Source of the DNA: Shewanella gelidii
GTDB taxonomy: Bacteria > Pseudomonadota > Gammaproteobacteria > Enterobacterales > Shewanellaceae
Assembly (NCBI RefSeq): GCF_014647855.1
Contig: NZ_BMPZ01000004.1
Span: 124,001 to 188,000 of the forward strand
Direction: 5' to 3'
Length of the DNA stretch: 64,000 bases
Shown here: piece by piece, positions 56,403 to 64,000 of the stretch
Layout of the letters: each line of letters starts with the position of its first letter
Numbering within the stretch: the first letter of the stretch is position 1
The notes under the pieces: model-generated
Told to the model about the DNA's origin: nothing
Database searches by the model: none
The model's input: only the letters and a program-made list of their open reading frames with translations
Position numbers and translations under genes: made by a program

Positions 56403-58015
56403 TGATGAAATTACTCAACGGTCGAATGGCGCAGTTTGCTCTGAGACGTTGGATGAGAGGTTATGGGCTGATGGTGGTGTTTGTTTTACCAGCAGCCCAA
56501 GCTCTTACCGTTTCAGAACAGATTCCTGATAAAGCGGTAGCTATAAAGACACCGATGCATGTGCAAGAAAGCGCTCGCGCTAATGACGTCACGCCAGCGC
56601 GGGGCTCTGTTATGACCCCTCAAGCTGATTTAGGTCACGACAGCGTCAGGCAGCGCGATGGATTTACGCCGTTAATGCTTGCAGTGAATAGCGGTGATGT
56701 CGCAGCAGCGCAGCAGCTTCTTGCTGAAAAGGCGCAGTTCAATGCAAGGGATGCGTATCAACGAACGGCCCTATATCTTGCGGTAAAGCAGCAACACATC
56801 GCGATGGTTCAAGCCCTGCTCGAGGCCAAAGTGAACGTCCACTTAGCTGATGAGCATGAGGTTTCACCACTGATGCTGGCGGTTCGGGATCGGCAAATGC
56901 AGATCACCAAATTACTTCTAGATGCTGGTGCTGATCCTAATCGGGCGGATGTCAAAGGCAGAACGCCGTTGTTGATCGCAGTAACGCGGCACGATAATGA
57001 TTTGGCCAAGCTGCTCATCAGTGCGGGTGCAGATATCCGAAGCCGTGATCAACATGGGCGAACCCCCATCATGGCTGCCGCAGACAATGGTAATGTGAGT
57101 CTTATACAGTTGCTTATCAAAGAAGGTGTGGACATTCGTGAGCGGGATAAGTACCAGCACAGCGTGCTGCACTTGGCGGCAAAAGGAGGCAGTTTACCGG
57201 CGATAAAAGCACTGCTGGAGCATGGGGTTGATGTCAATGAACGTCAGCAGCATGGATTTACGCCATTGATGTATGCGGTACAACATGGCCACTATGATAT
57301 TGCGAAACTACTGCTTGCAAGCGGTGCACTGGTCAACGCTCAAAATAGTGGTCAAGTCACGGCATTGATGATGGCCGCAGGGGGGGGCTATGACGAGATC
57401 CTCTCGCTACTGCTCGAGCATAAAGCAAAGGTGAACTTGCATAATACACCGGGATGGAATGCCTTATTTTATGCCATTGCGGATAATCAGTATCAGGCTG
57501 CCCGCCGATTGATCCAAGCTCGGATTGATCTCAACTGGCAAGATAGCCGCGGCGCGACAGCATTACTGCTCGCAGCGGGCAATAGCAGTTATGACATTGC
57601 CAAGTTGCTCATAGACAGTGGTGCCAAATCTGAGCTTTATGATCATCAACACCTTACCCCTTTAATGGCCGCCTCTTTAGCGGGAAATGTGGAACTCGTG
57701 ACTCAACTTGCGAAACGCAAAGGTGCTGTTACGGAGGCCGATAAAATGGGTCGTACCGCTTTACATTGGGGGGTGCAAAGCAACAATCCAGACATCGTGC
57801 AGCAACTGCTCAATCAAGGCGCACAAATTAATGCTGTTGATCATAAACAACGGACGCCCTTGATGACCGCCGCAGTGCTGAATAAGTGTGACAGTGTTGA
57901 GATCCTGCTCGCGAAGGGCGCGAATAAAAAATTACAAGATAAGCAAGGGAAAACGGCGGCAGATTGGGCGCTAGCCAAAGGATATAAGCAGCTCAGTGAG
58001 CAGCTTAGATTCTAG
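56402..58015 (+). CDS. exported ankyrin-repeat protein
   Basis: A 537-residue protein with an N-terminal signal sequence (YGLMVVFVLPAAQA, cleavage near residue 35) and a polar linker, then thirteen complete ankyrin repeats and a partial fourteenth from about residue 85 to the end (for example DGFTPLMLAVNSGDV, GRTPLLIAVTRHDN, GFTPLMYAVQHGHYDIAKLL, GRTALHWGVQSNN, GKTAADWALAKGY). It probably forms a curved protein-binding scaffold in the periplasm. Translationally coupled to paralogue B. A run of eight G at 57380-57387 lies inside the gene. Confidence 0.88.
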   Translation: MMKLLNGRMAQFALRRWMRGYGLMVVFVLPAAQALTVSEQIPDKAVAIKTPMHVQESARANDVTPARGSVMTPQADLGHDSVRQRDGFTPLMLAVNSGDVAAAQQLLAEKAQFNARDAYQRTALYLAVKQQHIAMVQALLEAKVNVHLADEHEVSPLMLAVRDRQMQITKLLLDAGADPNRADVKGRTPLLIAVTRHDNDLAKLLISAGADIRSRDQHGRTPIMAAADNGNVSLIQLLIKEGVDIRERDKYQHSVLHLAAKGGSLPAIKALLEHGVDVNERQQHGFTPLMYAVQHGHYDIAKLLLASGALVNAQNSGQVTALMMAAGGGYDEILSLLLEHKAKVNLHNTPGWNALFYAIADNQYQAARRLIQARIDLNWQDSRGATALLLAAGNSSYDIAKLLIDSGAKSELYDHQHLTPLMAASLAGNVELVTQLAKRKGAVTEADKMGRTALHWGVQSNNPDIVQQLLNQGAQINAVDHKQRTPLMTAAVLNKCDSVEILLAKGANKKLQDKQGKTAADWALAKGYKQLSEQLRF

Positions 58016-58091
58016 GCGAACCAGGAGCAAGTCCAGTAACTAAAATGCGCAAAGTCACCGATGTGGAATGAAAAGCAATGCCAGTAGATAG

Positions 58092-58115
58092 GCGTGAGAG
58101 CGAAGCTCTTGTCAC
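58092..58115 (+). other. hairpin in the dmsA leader
   Basis: AGAGC-GAA-GCTCT, flanked by GTG and CAC, lies in the 172-base gap between the ankyrin gene and the molybdoenzyme gene. It has no T run. It could reduce read-through or stabilise the processed downstream message. Confidence 0.35.
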
Positions 58116-58187
58116 AAATGGAGCTTGTTCGCTGAAATTCATCATGGCTTTTACTGATGTTGTTTCACCAAATAAGGGATTTGGGTT

Positions 58188-60752
58188 ATGGAACGACGAA
58201 GTTTTTTAAAAATGAGTGCAGCCATGAGCTGTGCCGCAAGCGTAGTTGGTTGTGGGTCAAGTGATACCCGTAGTTCAAGTGACCCAGAAAAACCGCCCGT
58301 GACCACCACGGATCCCCAACCTGCTGCTGAAGTGGTGAACTGGTCGGCATGTTTAGTCAACTGTGGCTCTAACTGCCCACTGAAAGTCTATTCCAAAGAT
58401 GGCGTGATTACACGAGTCTCATCCGAGCATGAAACTGCGGATACCTATGGGGTTGATCAGCAAATCCGAGCCTGTCCACGTGGGCTGTCCATGCGGCAAC
58501 GTAACTATGCACCGGATCGCCTAACCAAGCCGATGAAACGTGTTGGTCCACGCGGCGAAGGCCAGTTTGTCGCGATAACGTGGGATGAAGCTTTTCAAGA
58601 AATCGCCGCCAAAATTCAACAAGTTAACCAAGACTATGGCCCCGAAGCGATCTATTGCCATTATGGCACGGGGGCTTATTACGGCTTTGCAAATAACAAA
58701 TCCACTTGGCATCGGCTCCTGAATTTAACCGGCGGCTTTTTAAATCATCATTGGGATTATTCTTGGGCTGGCGTCTATGCCGCATGCATGGCGAGTTACG
58801 GTTACCAATGGGACAGCATTGCCGGTAGTAGCTTAAGTGAAATTGCGAACTCAGATCTTTTTGTCGGTTTTGGCTTTAATCCCAATGAAATTCGTATGAG
58901 TGGGTCCGGTGAAGGCTATGACTTTGTCAAAGCACTAGAGTCCAATCAGCAGAATATTCAGGTCTACATGGTTGATCCAAGATATACAGATTCCATGCGA
59001 GGGTTGGAGCACCACTGGTTGGCTATCCGACCCGGAACGGATGCTGCTTTAATTGAAGCAGTGATCTATCAACTGATTCACTCGGGCTGGGTGAACACGA
59101 ATGCCAAGTCGTTCCTAGATACCTATTGTGTCGGGTTCGATAAAGCGTCACTGGAACAAGCCAAGCGTGATATTGAGGCGCATCCCGAGCCATTTATTCA
59201 ACAACATGCTCAGTATATTGACCCAGATGACAACTACCATGACTATATTTTAGGGCTAGGAAAATATGCGGCACAAGGTGCGAGAACAGCGACTTGGGCT
59301 GCAGCTATTTGTGGCGTCACTGAGACGGATATCGTGGCGCTTGCTGACGCAATCATGACGGCGCAGACGCCCTATATCACTGCTGGTGCAGGCATTAGTC
59401 GCCATGCCAATGGAGATCAAGCAACGCGGGCTGTTTATACACTCGCGATGATGACCGGTAAAATTGGGCGCTCAGGGGTGAACAGTGGTGCCATGCCCCG
59501 CAACTACGGCTTCCCGATGGCAAAAATGCCAACGGGAACGAATCCTGTTGATGTGACAATTCCCGTCTTTACTTGGTCGGATGCGATTGTTCGTGGCGCA
59601 AGCTTTACCGGCATCAGTGATGGTGTGCGCTATACCGCCAGTGGTGCGGTTGAAAACAAGGTTGATAATAATACCGCCGCGTTGCCTCACAATATCAAAA
59701 TGGTGATTAATTGTGCTGGAAACGCCTTAGTTAATCAGCACTCCGATAGTAACGCTACGGCAGCGATTCTTGCTGATGAAAGCTTGTGTGAAATGATAGT
59801 CGTATGTGATTGCTGGATGACGCCAAGTGCACGTTATGCCGATATCTTATTGCCAGATACCACCTGGTTAGAGTCGGAAGACTATGCCAACGATAGTTAT
59901 GCTTCGGGACAATTGGCTTACCTCACGATGATGAGCTCTTCATTAAAACCCCTTGGTGATGCGAAGTCGATGTACGACATCTGTAGCGGAATTGCAGAAA
60001 AGCTTGGCGTTCAACAGGCGTTTACCGAAGGACGAACAACCCAGCAATGGTGTGAAGAGCTATACCAGCAAACTCGGGCAAAAAATCCAGATGTAGTGAT
60101 GCCAGAAAGCTATGCCGAGGCACAGCAGCAAGGATTGTTCAGAAAGCATGTGCCAGAAGCGCATATTGCCTATCGAGATTATATTCAGGATCCTCTGGCA
60201 AATCCGCGGCAAACCGTGAGCGGTAAGTTTGAGATCTACTCGATTTCATTGGCACGAAAAGCAGCTACTTGGACGCTCAATGCCGGCGATTTGATTACGC
60301 CACTTCCGCAATATGTCGTGACTTGGGATGGATTTGAAGACCCTGCTACTAGGGATGATTATCCAATCCAATTATGCGGTTACCACACGAAGGGACGAAC
60401 TCATTCAAGCTTCCATAATGTCCCTTGGATGCGAGAGGCTGTTGAAGATGCGGTTTGGTTACATCCTCTGCAAGCACAGGAGCGAGGGCTGACAACGGGA
60501 GATCGTGTTGTGGTGTTCAATGCTCGGGGAACCATTCGGACCCAGGTTAAAGTCACGCCACGTGTTAGCCCTGGGGTGGCCATGCTTGGTCAAGGCGCAT
60601 GGTATGCGCCCAGCCAAAACCAAGAGGTGGGACCATCAGGTCACGTCATCGATACCGGTGGCTGCCTCAATGTGTTAACTAAGTATCATCCTTCGCCAAT
60701 TGCGAAAGGAAATCCGCAGCATACCAATCGGGTGCAAATCCAAAAGGCTTAA
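58188..60752 (+). CDS. dmsA: DmsA-family molybdopterin oxidoreductase, Tat lipoprotein
   Basis: An 854-residue molybdoenzyme aligning along its length with DMSO reductase DmsA. It starts with a twin-arginine motif (RRSFLK) and then VVGC, a lipobox, so the protein is exported folded and lipid-anchored. The [4Fe-4S] motif is CLVNCGSNC ... CPRG (about residues 55-105). The Mo-ligand Ser is expected in WDYSWAG, matching DYS of DmsA. Later signature parts are VDPRYTDS, WLAIRPGTDAAL, ISRHANGDQATRA and GCLNVLT. The physiological substrate (DMSO, another S- or N-oxide, or something else) cannot be fixed. Followed 12 bases later by the ferredoxin subunit. Confidence 0.9.
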   Translation: MERRSFLKMSAAMSCAASVVGCGSSDTRSSSDPEKPPVTTTDPQPAAEVVNWSACLVNCGSNCPLKVYSKDGVITRVSSEHETADTYGVDQQIRACPRGLSMRQRNYAPDRLTKPMKRVGPRGEGQFVAITWDEAFQEIAAKIQQVNQDYGPEAIYCHYGTGAYYGFANNKSTWHRLLNLTGGFLNHHWDYSWAGVYAACMASYGYQWDSIAGSSLSEIANSDLFVGFGFNPNEIRMSGSGEGYDFVKALESNQQNIQVYMVDPRYTDSMRGLEHHWLAIRPGTDAALIEAVIYQLIHSGWVNTNAKSFLDTYCVGFDKASLEQAKRDIEAHPEPFIQQHAQYIDPDDNYHDYILGLGKYAAQGARTATWAAAICGVTETDIVALADAIMTAQTPYITAGAGISRHANGDQATRAVYTLAMMTGKIGRSGVNSGAMPRNYGFPMAKMPTGTNPVDVTIPVFTWSDAIVRGASFTGISDGVRYTASGAVENKVDNNTAALPHNIKMVINCAGNALVNQHSDSNATAAILADESLCEMIVVCDCWMTPSARYADILLPDTTWLESEDYANDSYASGQLAYLTMMSSSLKPLGDAKSMYDICSGIAEKLGVQQAFTEGRTTQQWCEELYQQTRAKNPDVVMPESYAEAQQQGLFRKHVPEAHIAYRDYIQDPLANPRQTVSGKFEIYSISLARKAATWTLNAGDLITPLPQYVVTWDGFEDPATRDDYPIQLCGYHTKGRTHSSFHNVPWMREAVEDAVWLHPLQAQERGLTTGDRVVVFNARGTIRTQVKVTPRVSPGVAMLGQGAWYAPSQNQEVGPSGHVIDTGGCLNVLTKYHPSPIAKGNPQHTNRVQIQKA

Positions 60753-60764
60753 AGGGAGTTTGAT

Positions 60765-61442
60765 ATGGCCAAGTTAACCCATTATGGATTTTACTTTGAT
60801 AGCCGTAAATGTACTGGTTGTAAGGCGTGTCATATTGCCTGCAAAGACCGGATGCAACGCGTATTGCGACCCGAAACGGACGTTACGCAAGTCGGTGTCG
60901 ATAGCTTACAAGGCATGCTTTGGCGGCGCGTTTATGAGTACGGTGGCGGCGACTGGATCGCGCAGAGTGACGGCAGCTATTCGCAGAATGTATTTGCCTA
61001 CTACCTTTCTTTGGGATGTAACCATTGCGCCAAACCTGTTTGCGTGAAAGTTTGTCCCGCAAAGGCCATGACTAAAAATCAAGACACAGGTTTAGTGCAA
61101 GTGGATGCAGATCTCTGCATCGGGTGCAATAGCTGTGCAAGGGCGTGCCCCTACGACGCCCCGCAAATGGATAGTGCAAGGCGCGTGATGACCAAGTGTG
61201 ATGGCTGTGCAGAGCGGCTTGAAGAAGGTTTACAGCCGGAATGTGTTGCAGCATGTCCATTGCGAGCACTGGACTTTGACACCATGGAGAATCTGCAAGC
61301 CAAGTATGGTTTAGGAGATGGACATATTGCGCCACTCCCTGTACCTGCGACGATGACACCGAACTTAATCATTAAAGCGAGCCGTCATGCGCAGCCTGCA
61401 GGATCGGGCAATGGTCGAGTATTGAATCCAGCAGAAGTTTAA
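60765..61442 (+). CDS. dmsB: DmsB-type four-cluster [4Fe-4S] ferredoxin subunit
   Basis: A 225-residue electron-transfer subunit with four cysteine groups: CTGCKACHIAC, CNHCAKPVCVKVCP, CIGCNSCARACP and CDGCAERLEEG followed by CVAACP, giving four [4Fe-4S] clusters as in DmsB. It has no export signal, so it must travel with the Tat-targeted catalytic subunit. GGGAG precedes its ATG. No dmsC-like membrane anchor follows; the next gene is a convergent LysR regulator overlapping by four bases, so the usual quinol-oxidising partner is missing here. Confidence 0.92.
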   Translation: MAKLTHYGFYFDSRKCTGCKACHIACKDRMQRVLRPETDVTQVGVDSLQGMLWRRVYEYGGGDWIAQSDGSYSQNVFAYYLSLGCNHCAKPVCVKVCPAKAMTKNQDTGLVQVDADLCIGCNSCARACPYDAPQMDSARRVMTKCDGCAERLEEGLQPECVAACPLRALDFDTMENLQAKYGLGDGHIAPLPVPATMTPNLIIKASRHAQPAGSGNGRVLNPAEV

Positions 61443-62398
61443 CCGGCCACGATAGATGTCGGCTCACTCGTTTGGTCGAGTGCTTGATCGATGAAAGGGG
61501 ACGCTGCGAGCACAATTTCTTGCCTTAACCAGATTTGGGCTGGATCGGCATCGCAGCGTGAGTGCCAAAATAGCTTGTAGTCAACACGTGGTAATTTAAA
61601 GGGTAAAGGTTTGACTCTGAGCCGGTGGCGCTGGGCTGCGAGTTTTGCCATGCCTGCAGGCAGTGTGATGATCAGAGGGTGTTGTTGCTGCAGGCTTAAG
61701 GCGCTATCTAAATGCGAGGTTCTGAGTAATTCAACCCGAGGCGGGTAAGAGCCGATAGCCGCATCAAGCAGTGCTTTCACGCCATCACTGACGGCAATGG
61801 TCGCATGGGGGTAGTGCAAATAATCTGCAACTGTGAGTGGGGTATCTGCCAGCGGGTGGTTTGCTGAGAGTAAGCAACTGACACCGACTTCACCCAGATA
61901 TTGGTGCTTTAATAGATGGGTTTGGCTGATGGCGCGGCAAATGGCCATATCAACGCCCTGAACCCCAAGTTGTGATTGTAAGTCTTGATGTTGCACTGGC
62001 ACGACATTGAGCCTAATTTTGGGTGCTTGGCTGTAAATTTTGGGGATTACAAAAGGTAAGACGGCTTGCATGGCAAAATCAGTTGCGGCAATGGTAAATT
62101 GACGATGGCAGCTTTTAGGATCAAAGCCATTGGGCGTAAGTATTTTGAGCAGCTGGGCCGTAGGCTGTTGTAGCTGTTCATAGCATTGTAAGGCAAATTC
62201 TGTTGGGAGAAGTTGCTGACCCACACGCGAGAAAAGTGGATCATGCAGCAATTCCCGCAGGCGCGATAAGATACGGCTAGTGGCGGATTGACTCAAGTGT
62301 AAGCGTTTGGCTGCAAGGGTGACGCTTCGCTCTTCAACCAAAACTTGTAGGGCAATGAGGAGGCTGAGATCCTTACGATATATATCTTCAAGTTTCAT
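61439..62398 (-). CDS. LysR-family transcriptional regulator
   Basis: A 319-residue LysR regulator with helix-turn-helix EERSVTLAAKRLHLSQSATS followed by RILSRLRELL (about residues 22-52), then a standard effector domain. It is convergent with dmsB and divergent from the Tat flavoprotein gene, with two dyad repeats in the shared intergenic region. It therefore most likely regulates the flavoprotein gene and possibly senses its substrate. Confidence 0.92.
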   Translation of the reverse strand: MKLEDIYRKDLSLLIALQVLVEERSVTLAAKRLHLSQSATSRILSRLRELLHDPLFSRVGQQLLPTEFALQCYEQLQQPTAQLLKILTPNGFDPKSCHRQFTIAATDFAMQAVLPFVIPKIYSQAPKIRLNVVPVQHQDLQSQLGVQGVDMAICRAISQTHLLKHQYLGEVGVSCLLSANHPLADTPLTVADYLHYPHATIAVSDGVKALLDAAIGSYPPRVELLRTSHLDSALSLQQQHPLIITLPAGMAKLAAQRHRLRVKPLPFKLPRVDYKLFWHSRCDADPAQIWLRQEIVLAASPFIDQALDQTSEPTSIVAG

Positions 62399-62516
62399 AT
62401 GATTTTCTAGTGCTTGCTCAGTAAAAATGCGCTTGTACTTGGCAAAATATCCCCGTACTGTAGCAACACCAACCTGTGTTTTCTTGCGCTCATGTTTGAG
62501 TTGTTAGCATGGGCAC

Positions 62517-62538
62517 ATTTTGGAATTGTTTCCAAAAT
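62517..62538. promoter_or_regulatory. perfect dyad, candidate LysR operator 1
   Basis: ATTTTGGAA - TTGT - TTCCAAAAT, perfect 9-bp arms with a 4-base spacer, about 120 bases upstream of the LysR start and 170 upstream of the flavoprotein start. Confidence 0.6.
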
Positions 62539-62636
62539 ATTGTTGATCTCTTCCTTTCATGTTTTTTGCTGTTTTCCTCTAAATATCACTATGTTAAACC
62601 CTGCTGAATATAGGGTTTTTACTATGAGTCCCGTTT

Positions 62637-62650
62637 TGGAATAGGTTCCA
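62637..62650. promoter_or_regulatory. related dyad, candidate LysR operator 2
   Basis: TGGAA - TAGG - TTCCA has the same core and spacing as the dyad at 62517-62538 and is preceded by TTT in the same way. Its centre is 116 bases from the first, about eleven helical turns, and lies about 65 bases before the flavoprotein ATG, where it may overlap the promoter. Confidence 0.55.
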
Positions 62651-62708
62651 TTCATATCATATCGGCGTGTGTTCAAAACGTGTATTAAAAACTAAAGGGT
62701 GAAAACAG

Positions 62709-64000
62709 ATGAGTGAGAAAAATCTGCTTGGCCGCCGTAATTTTATCAAAGGGTTTGGTGCCGCTGCTGGTGTAGCATTGGCCGCTCCTGCGATGGCAGT
62801 TTCAGAAAAAGCTGACGGTGTGAAATGGGATAAAGAAGTCGAAGTGATGATCATTGGGTCGGGCTTCGCAGGCTTGGCTGCTGCAATCGAGTCAGTTCGT
62901 CAAGGCGCTAAAGATGTCCATATGTTTGAAAAGATGTCGTACTTTGGCGGTAACTCTGCCATTAACGGTGGCCTATATGCTGCGCCTGGTACGCCGATGC
63001 AAAAAACTGAAGGCGTAAAGGATTCAGTTGATCGCATGGTTGCTGATCAGGTGAAGGCTGGTCGTGGTGTTGCTGATGAAGCTTTGCTTCGTCACGTTGC
63101 TGAGCATGCTGTAGAAGGTCTGCAATTGACACTTGATGCTGGTTCAGAGTACCACCCATACCTACAACAGTTAGGGGGTCACTCAGTTGCGCGTACTTAC
63201 CAAACAACAGTGAGCTGTGGTGCCGGTATTACCCAACCACTGTACAAAGAGTGTAAGCGTCTAGGCGTTAAAGCGCATAACCGCTCGAAGTTTGAAGGTT
63301 TCCTTGTTGGCAAAAATGGCGAGATTGAAGGCGTTAAAATGCGTCAGAACTACCACTTCGGTGAAGATCAGCCGGGTGAAGTTCTTAACATCCGTGCAAA
63401 ACGCGGAGTGATCATGGCAACGGGTGGCTTTGGCCAGAACGTTGACCTACGTATGGCTCAAGATCCAACCTTAACTGCTGAAGTGGGTTGTACCAACGCG
63501 CCAGGTGCAACAGGTGAAGGGATGTACGAAATGTTCCGTTTAGGTGCAATCCCTGTGCATTTAGCACACATCCAGTCAGGTCCTTGGGCATCACCTGATG
63601 AAGGTGGTTTTGGTTATGTATCAAACTACACCATCTTTAACTTCCCTCATTCCATGGCTGTTCACCGTCTAACTGGTAAGCGTTTCATGAACGAAATCGC
63701 TGACCGCAAGACTCGTGCTGATGCGGAGCTTTCATGTCGTGACGAGAAGGGTGAAGCAATGCCACCACTTTTGATCACAAGCTACAAGCACTCGAAGAAG
63801 CACCCGAATACCAAGAAAGTATTGAAGTACGATGTGGGTTGGAAGTTCGATTCTGTTGAAGCGTTAGCGAAGCACTTTGATGTACCGCTTAAGCCACTAA
63901 AAGAGCAAATTGCCGAGTACAACTCTTACGTTAAGTCTGGTGATGATAAGCAGTTTGGTAAGAACATGACCAAGGCGAAGGGGAAGTACATCGAAGCGCC
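62709..64000 (+). CDS. Tat-exported FAD-dependent fumarate-reductase-like flavoprotein (partial)
   Basis: At least 430 residues, open at the right edge. It starts with a Tat signal (GRRNFIKGFGAAAG, cleavage near AMA at residue 32) and goes directly into the FAD-binding fold (VEVMIIGSGFAGLAAAIE, about residue 50) without a haem domain. GKRFMNEIADR matches the segment of flavocytochrome c fumarate reductase that carries the catalytic Arg. The region that in fumarate reductases reads QAHPT and later EAVRGNG is here IQSGPW and TIFNFPHSMAV, so the substrate is probably not fumarate. Electrons would come from a separate cytochrome c. Divergent from a LysR gene. Confidence 0.9.
   Translation, partial: MSEKNLLGRRNFIKGFGAAAGVALAAPAMAVSEKADGVKWDKEVEVMIIGSGFAGLAAAIESVRQGAKDVHMFEKMSYFGGNSAINGGLYAAPGTPMQKTEGVKDSVDRMVADQVKAGRGVADEALLRHVAEHAVEGLQLTLDAGSEYHPYLQQLGGHSVARTYQTTVSCGAGITQPLYKECKRLGVKAHNRSKFEGFLVGKNGEIEGVKMRQNYHFGEDQPGEVLNIRAKRGVIMATGGFGQNVDLRMAQDPTLTAEVGCTNAPGATGEGMYEMFRLGAIPVHLAHIQSGPWASPDEGGFGYVSNYTIFNFPHSMAVHRLTGKRFMNEIADRKTRADAELSCRDEKGEAMPPLLITSYKHSKKHPNTKKVLKYDVGWKFDSVEALAKHFDVPLKPLKEQIAEYNSYVKSGDDKQFGKNMTKAKGKYIEA

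Larger units (their letters stand above)
62399..62708. other. divergent regulatory region between LysR gene and flavoprotein gene
   Basis: About 310 bases, AT-rich, without a gene. It contains two related dyads at 62517-62538 and 62637-62650 described separately, and must carry both divergent promoters. Confidence 0.6.

Noticed and set aside
1..64000. CRISPR arrays, tRNA and rRNA genes, prophage
   Set aside because: No regularly spaced repeats, tRNA-like cloverleaf with CCA end, rRNA-like stretches, integrase or phage structural genes were seen by eye.

Overview
The window looks like a chromosomal segment of a marine gammaproteobacterium close to Shewanella (order Alteromonadales). This rests on recognised gene content and order, not on a database search: rsmD-DUF1145 divergent from ftsY-ftsE-ftsX-rpoH, a menD-menH-menC-menE cluster, several Aer/Cache-type chemoreceptors, a small triheme cytochrome c, a lipoprotein-type DMSO-reductase catalytic subunit and a Tat-exported fumarate-reductase-like flavoprotein. 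Menaquinone, multiheme cytochrome and exported reductases together indicate a facultative anaerobe with versatile respiration. I saw no rRNA, tRNA or CRISPR array.

Layout. 1-8 kb: tail of an unidentified gene, an Aer-like chemoreceptor, rsmD and DUF1145 on the minus strand, then ftsYEX-rpoH on the plus strand (co-translational targeting, division ABC complex, heat-shock sigma factor with a candidate sigma-E promoter). 8-13 kb: minus-strand menDHCE operon with tightly overlapping starts. 13-25 kb: LysR regulator with a cysteine cluster, a PepE-like gene that stops right after its catalytic His, Lrp plus a YjeH-type amino-acid exporter, TerB-like and YciC-like proteins, a DUF4145/Sel1 protein, LysR plus a Bcr/CflA transporter, a DTW-domain enzyme and a zinc-ribbon methyltransferase. 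25-36.5 kb: two Cache-type chemoreceptors, an M16 peptidase pair, a triheme cytochrome, trmL and a lipoprotein M3 peptidase. 36.5-39 kb: a small accessory patch with a GNAT enzyme, an IS110-type transposase remnant and an AT-rich lipoprotein. 39-46.6 kb: DEAD-box helicase, MmcQ-like protein, a three-gene glucosylglycerate (compatible solute) operon and an aldehyde dehydrogenase. 46.6-52.6 kb: the AcoR-like sigma-54 activator divergent from that dehydrogenase (with a sigma-54 promoter and upstream dyads between them), an unknown membrane-anchored protein, an exported peroxiredoxin and an AcuI/YhdH reductase.

53-64 kb is the most unusual part. A candidate FNR-type site precedes a three-gene unit: two large paralogous exported proteins sharing eight cysteines, then an exported 13-14-repeat ankyrin protein. 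Directly downstream are a Tat-lipoprotein DmsA-family molybdoenzyme and its four-cluster DmsB-type ferredoxin, with no DmsC anchor, no DmsD/TorD chaperone and no DmsEF-type cytochrome/porin pair. A convergent LysR gene and a divergent Tat flavoprotein (running off the window) follow. Between those two lie two copies of a TGGAA-N4-TTCCA dyad about eleven helical turns apart. My working inference is that this is an anaerobically induced exported redox system in which the paralogous proteins and ankyrin protein replace or supplement the usual DMSO-reductase partners; the function of the paralogues is unknown.
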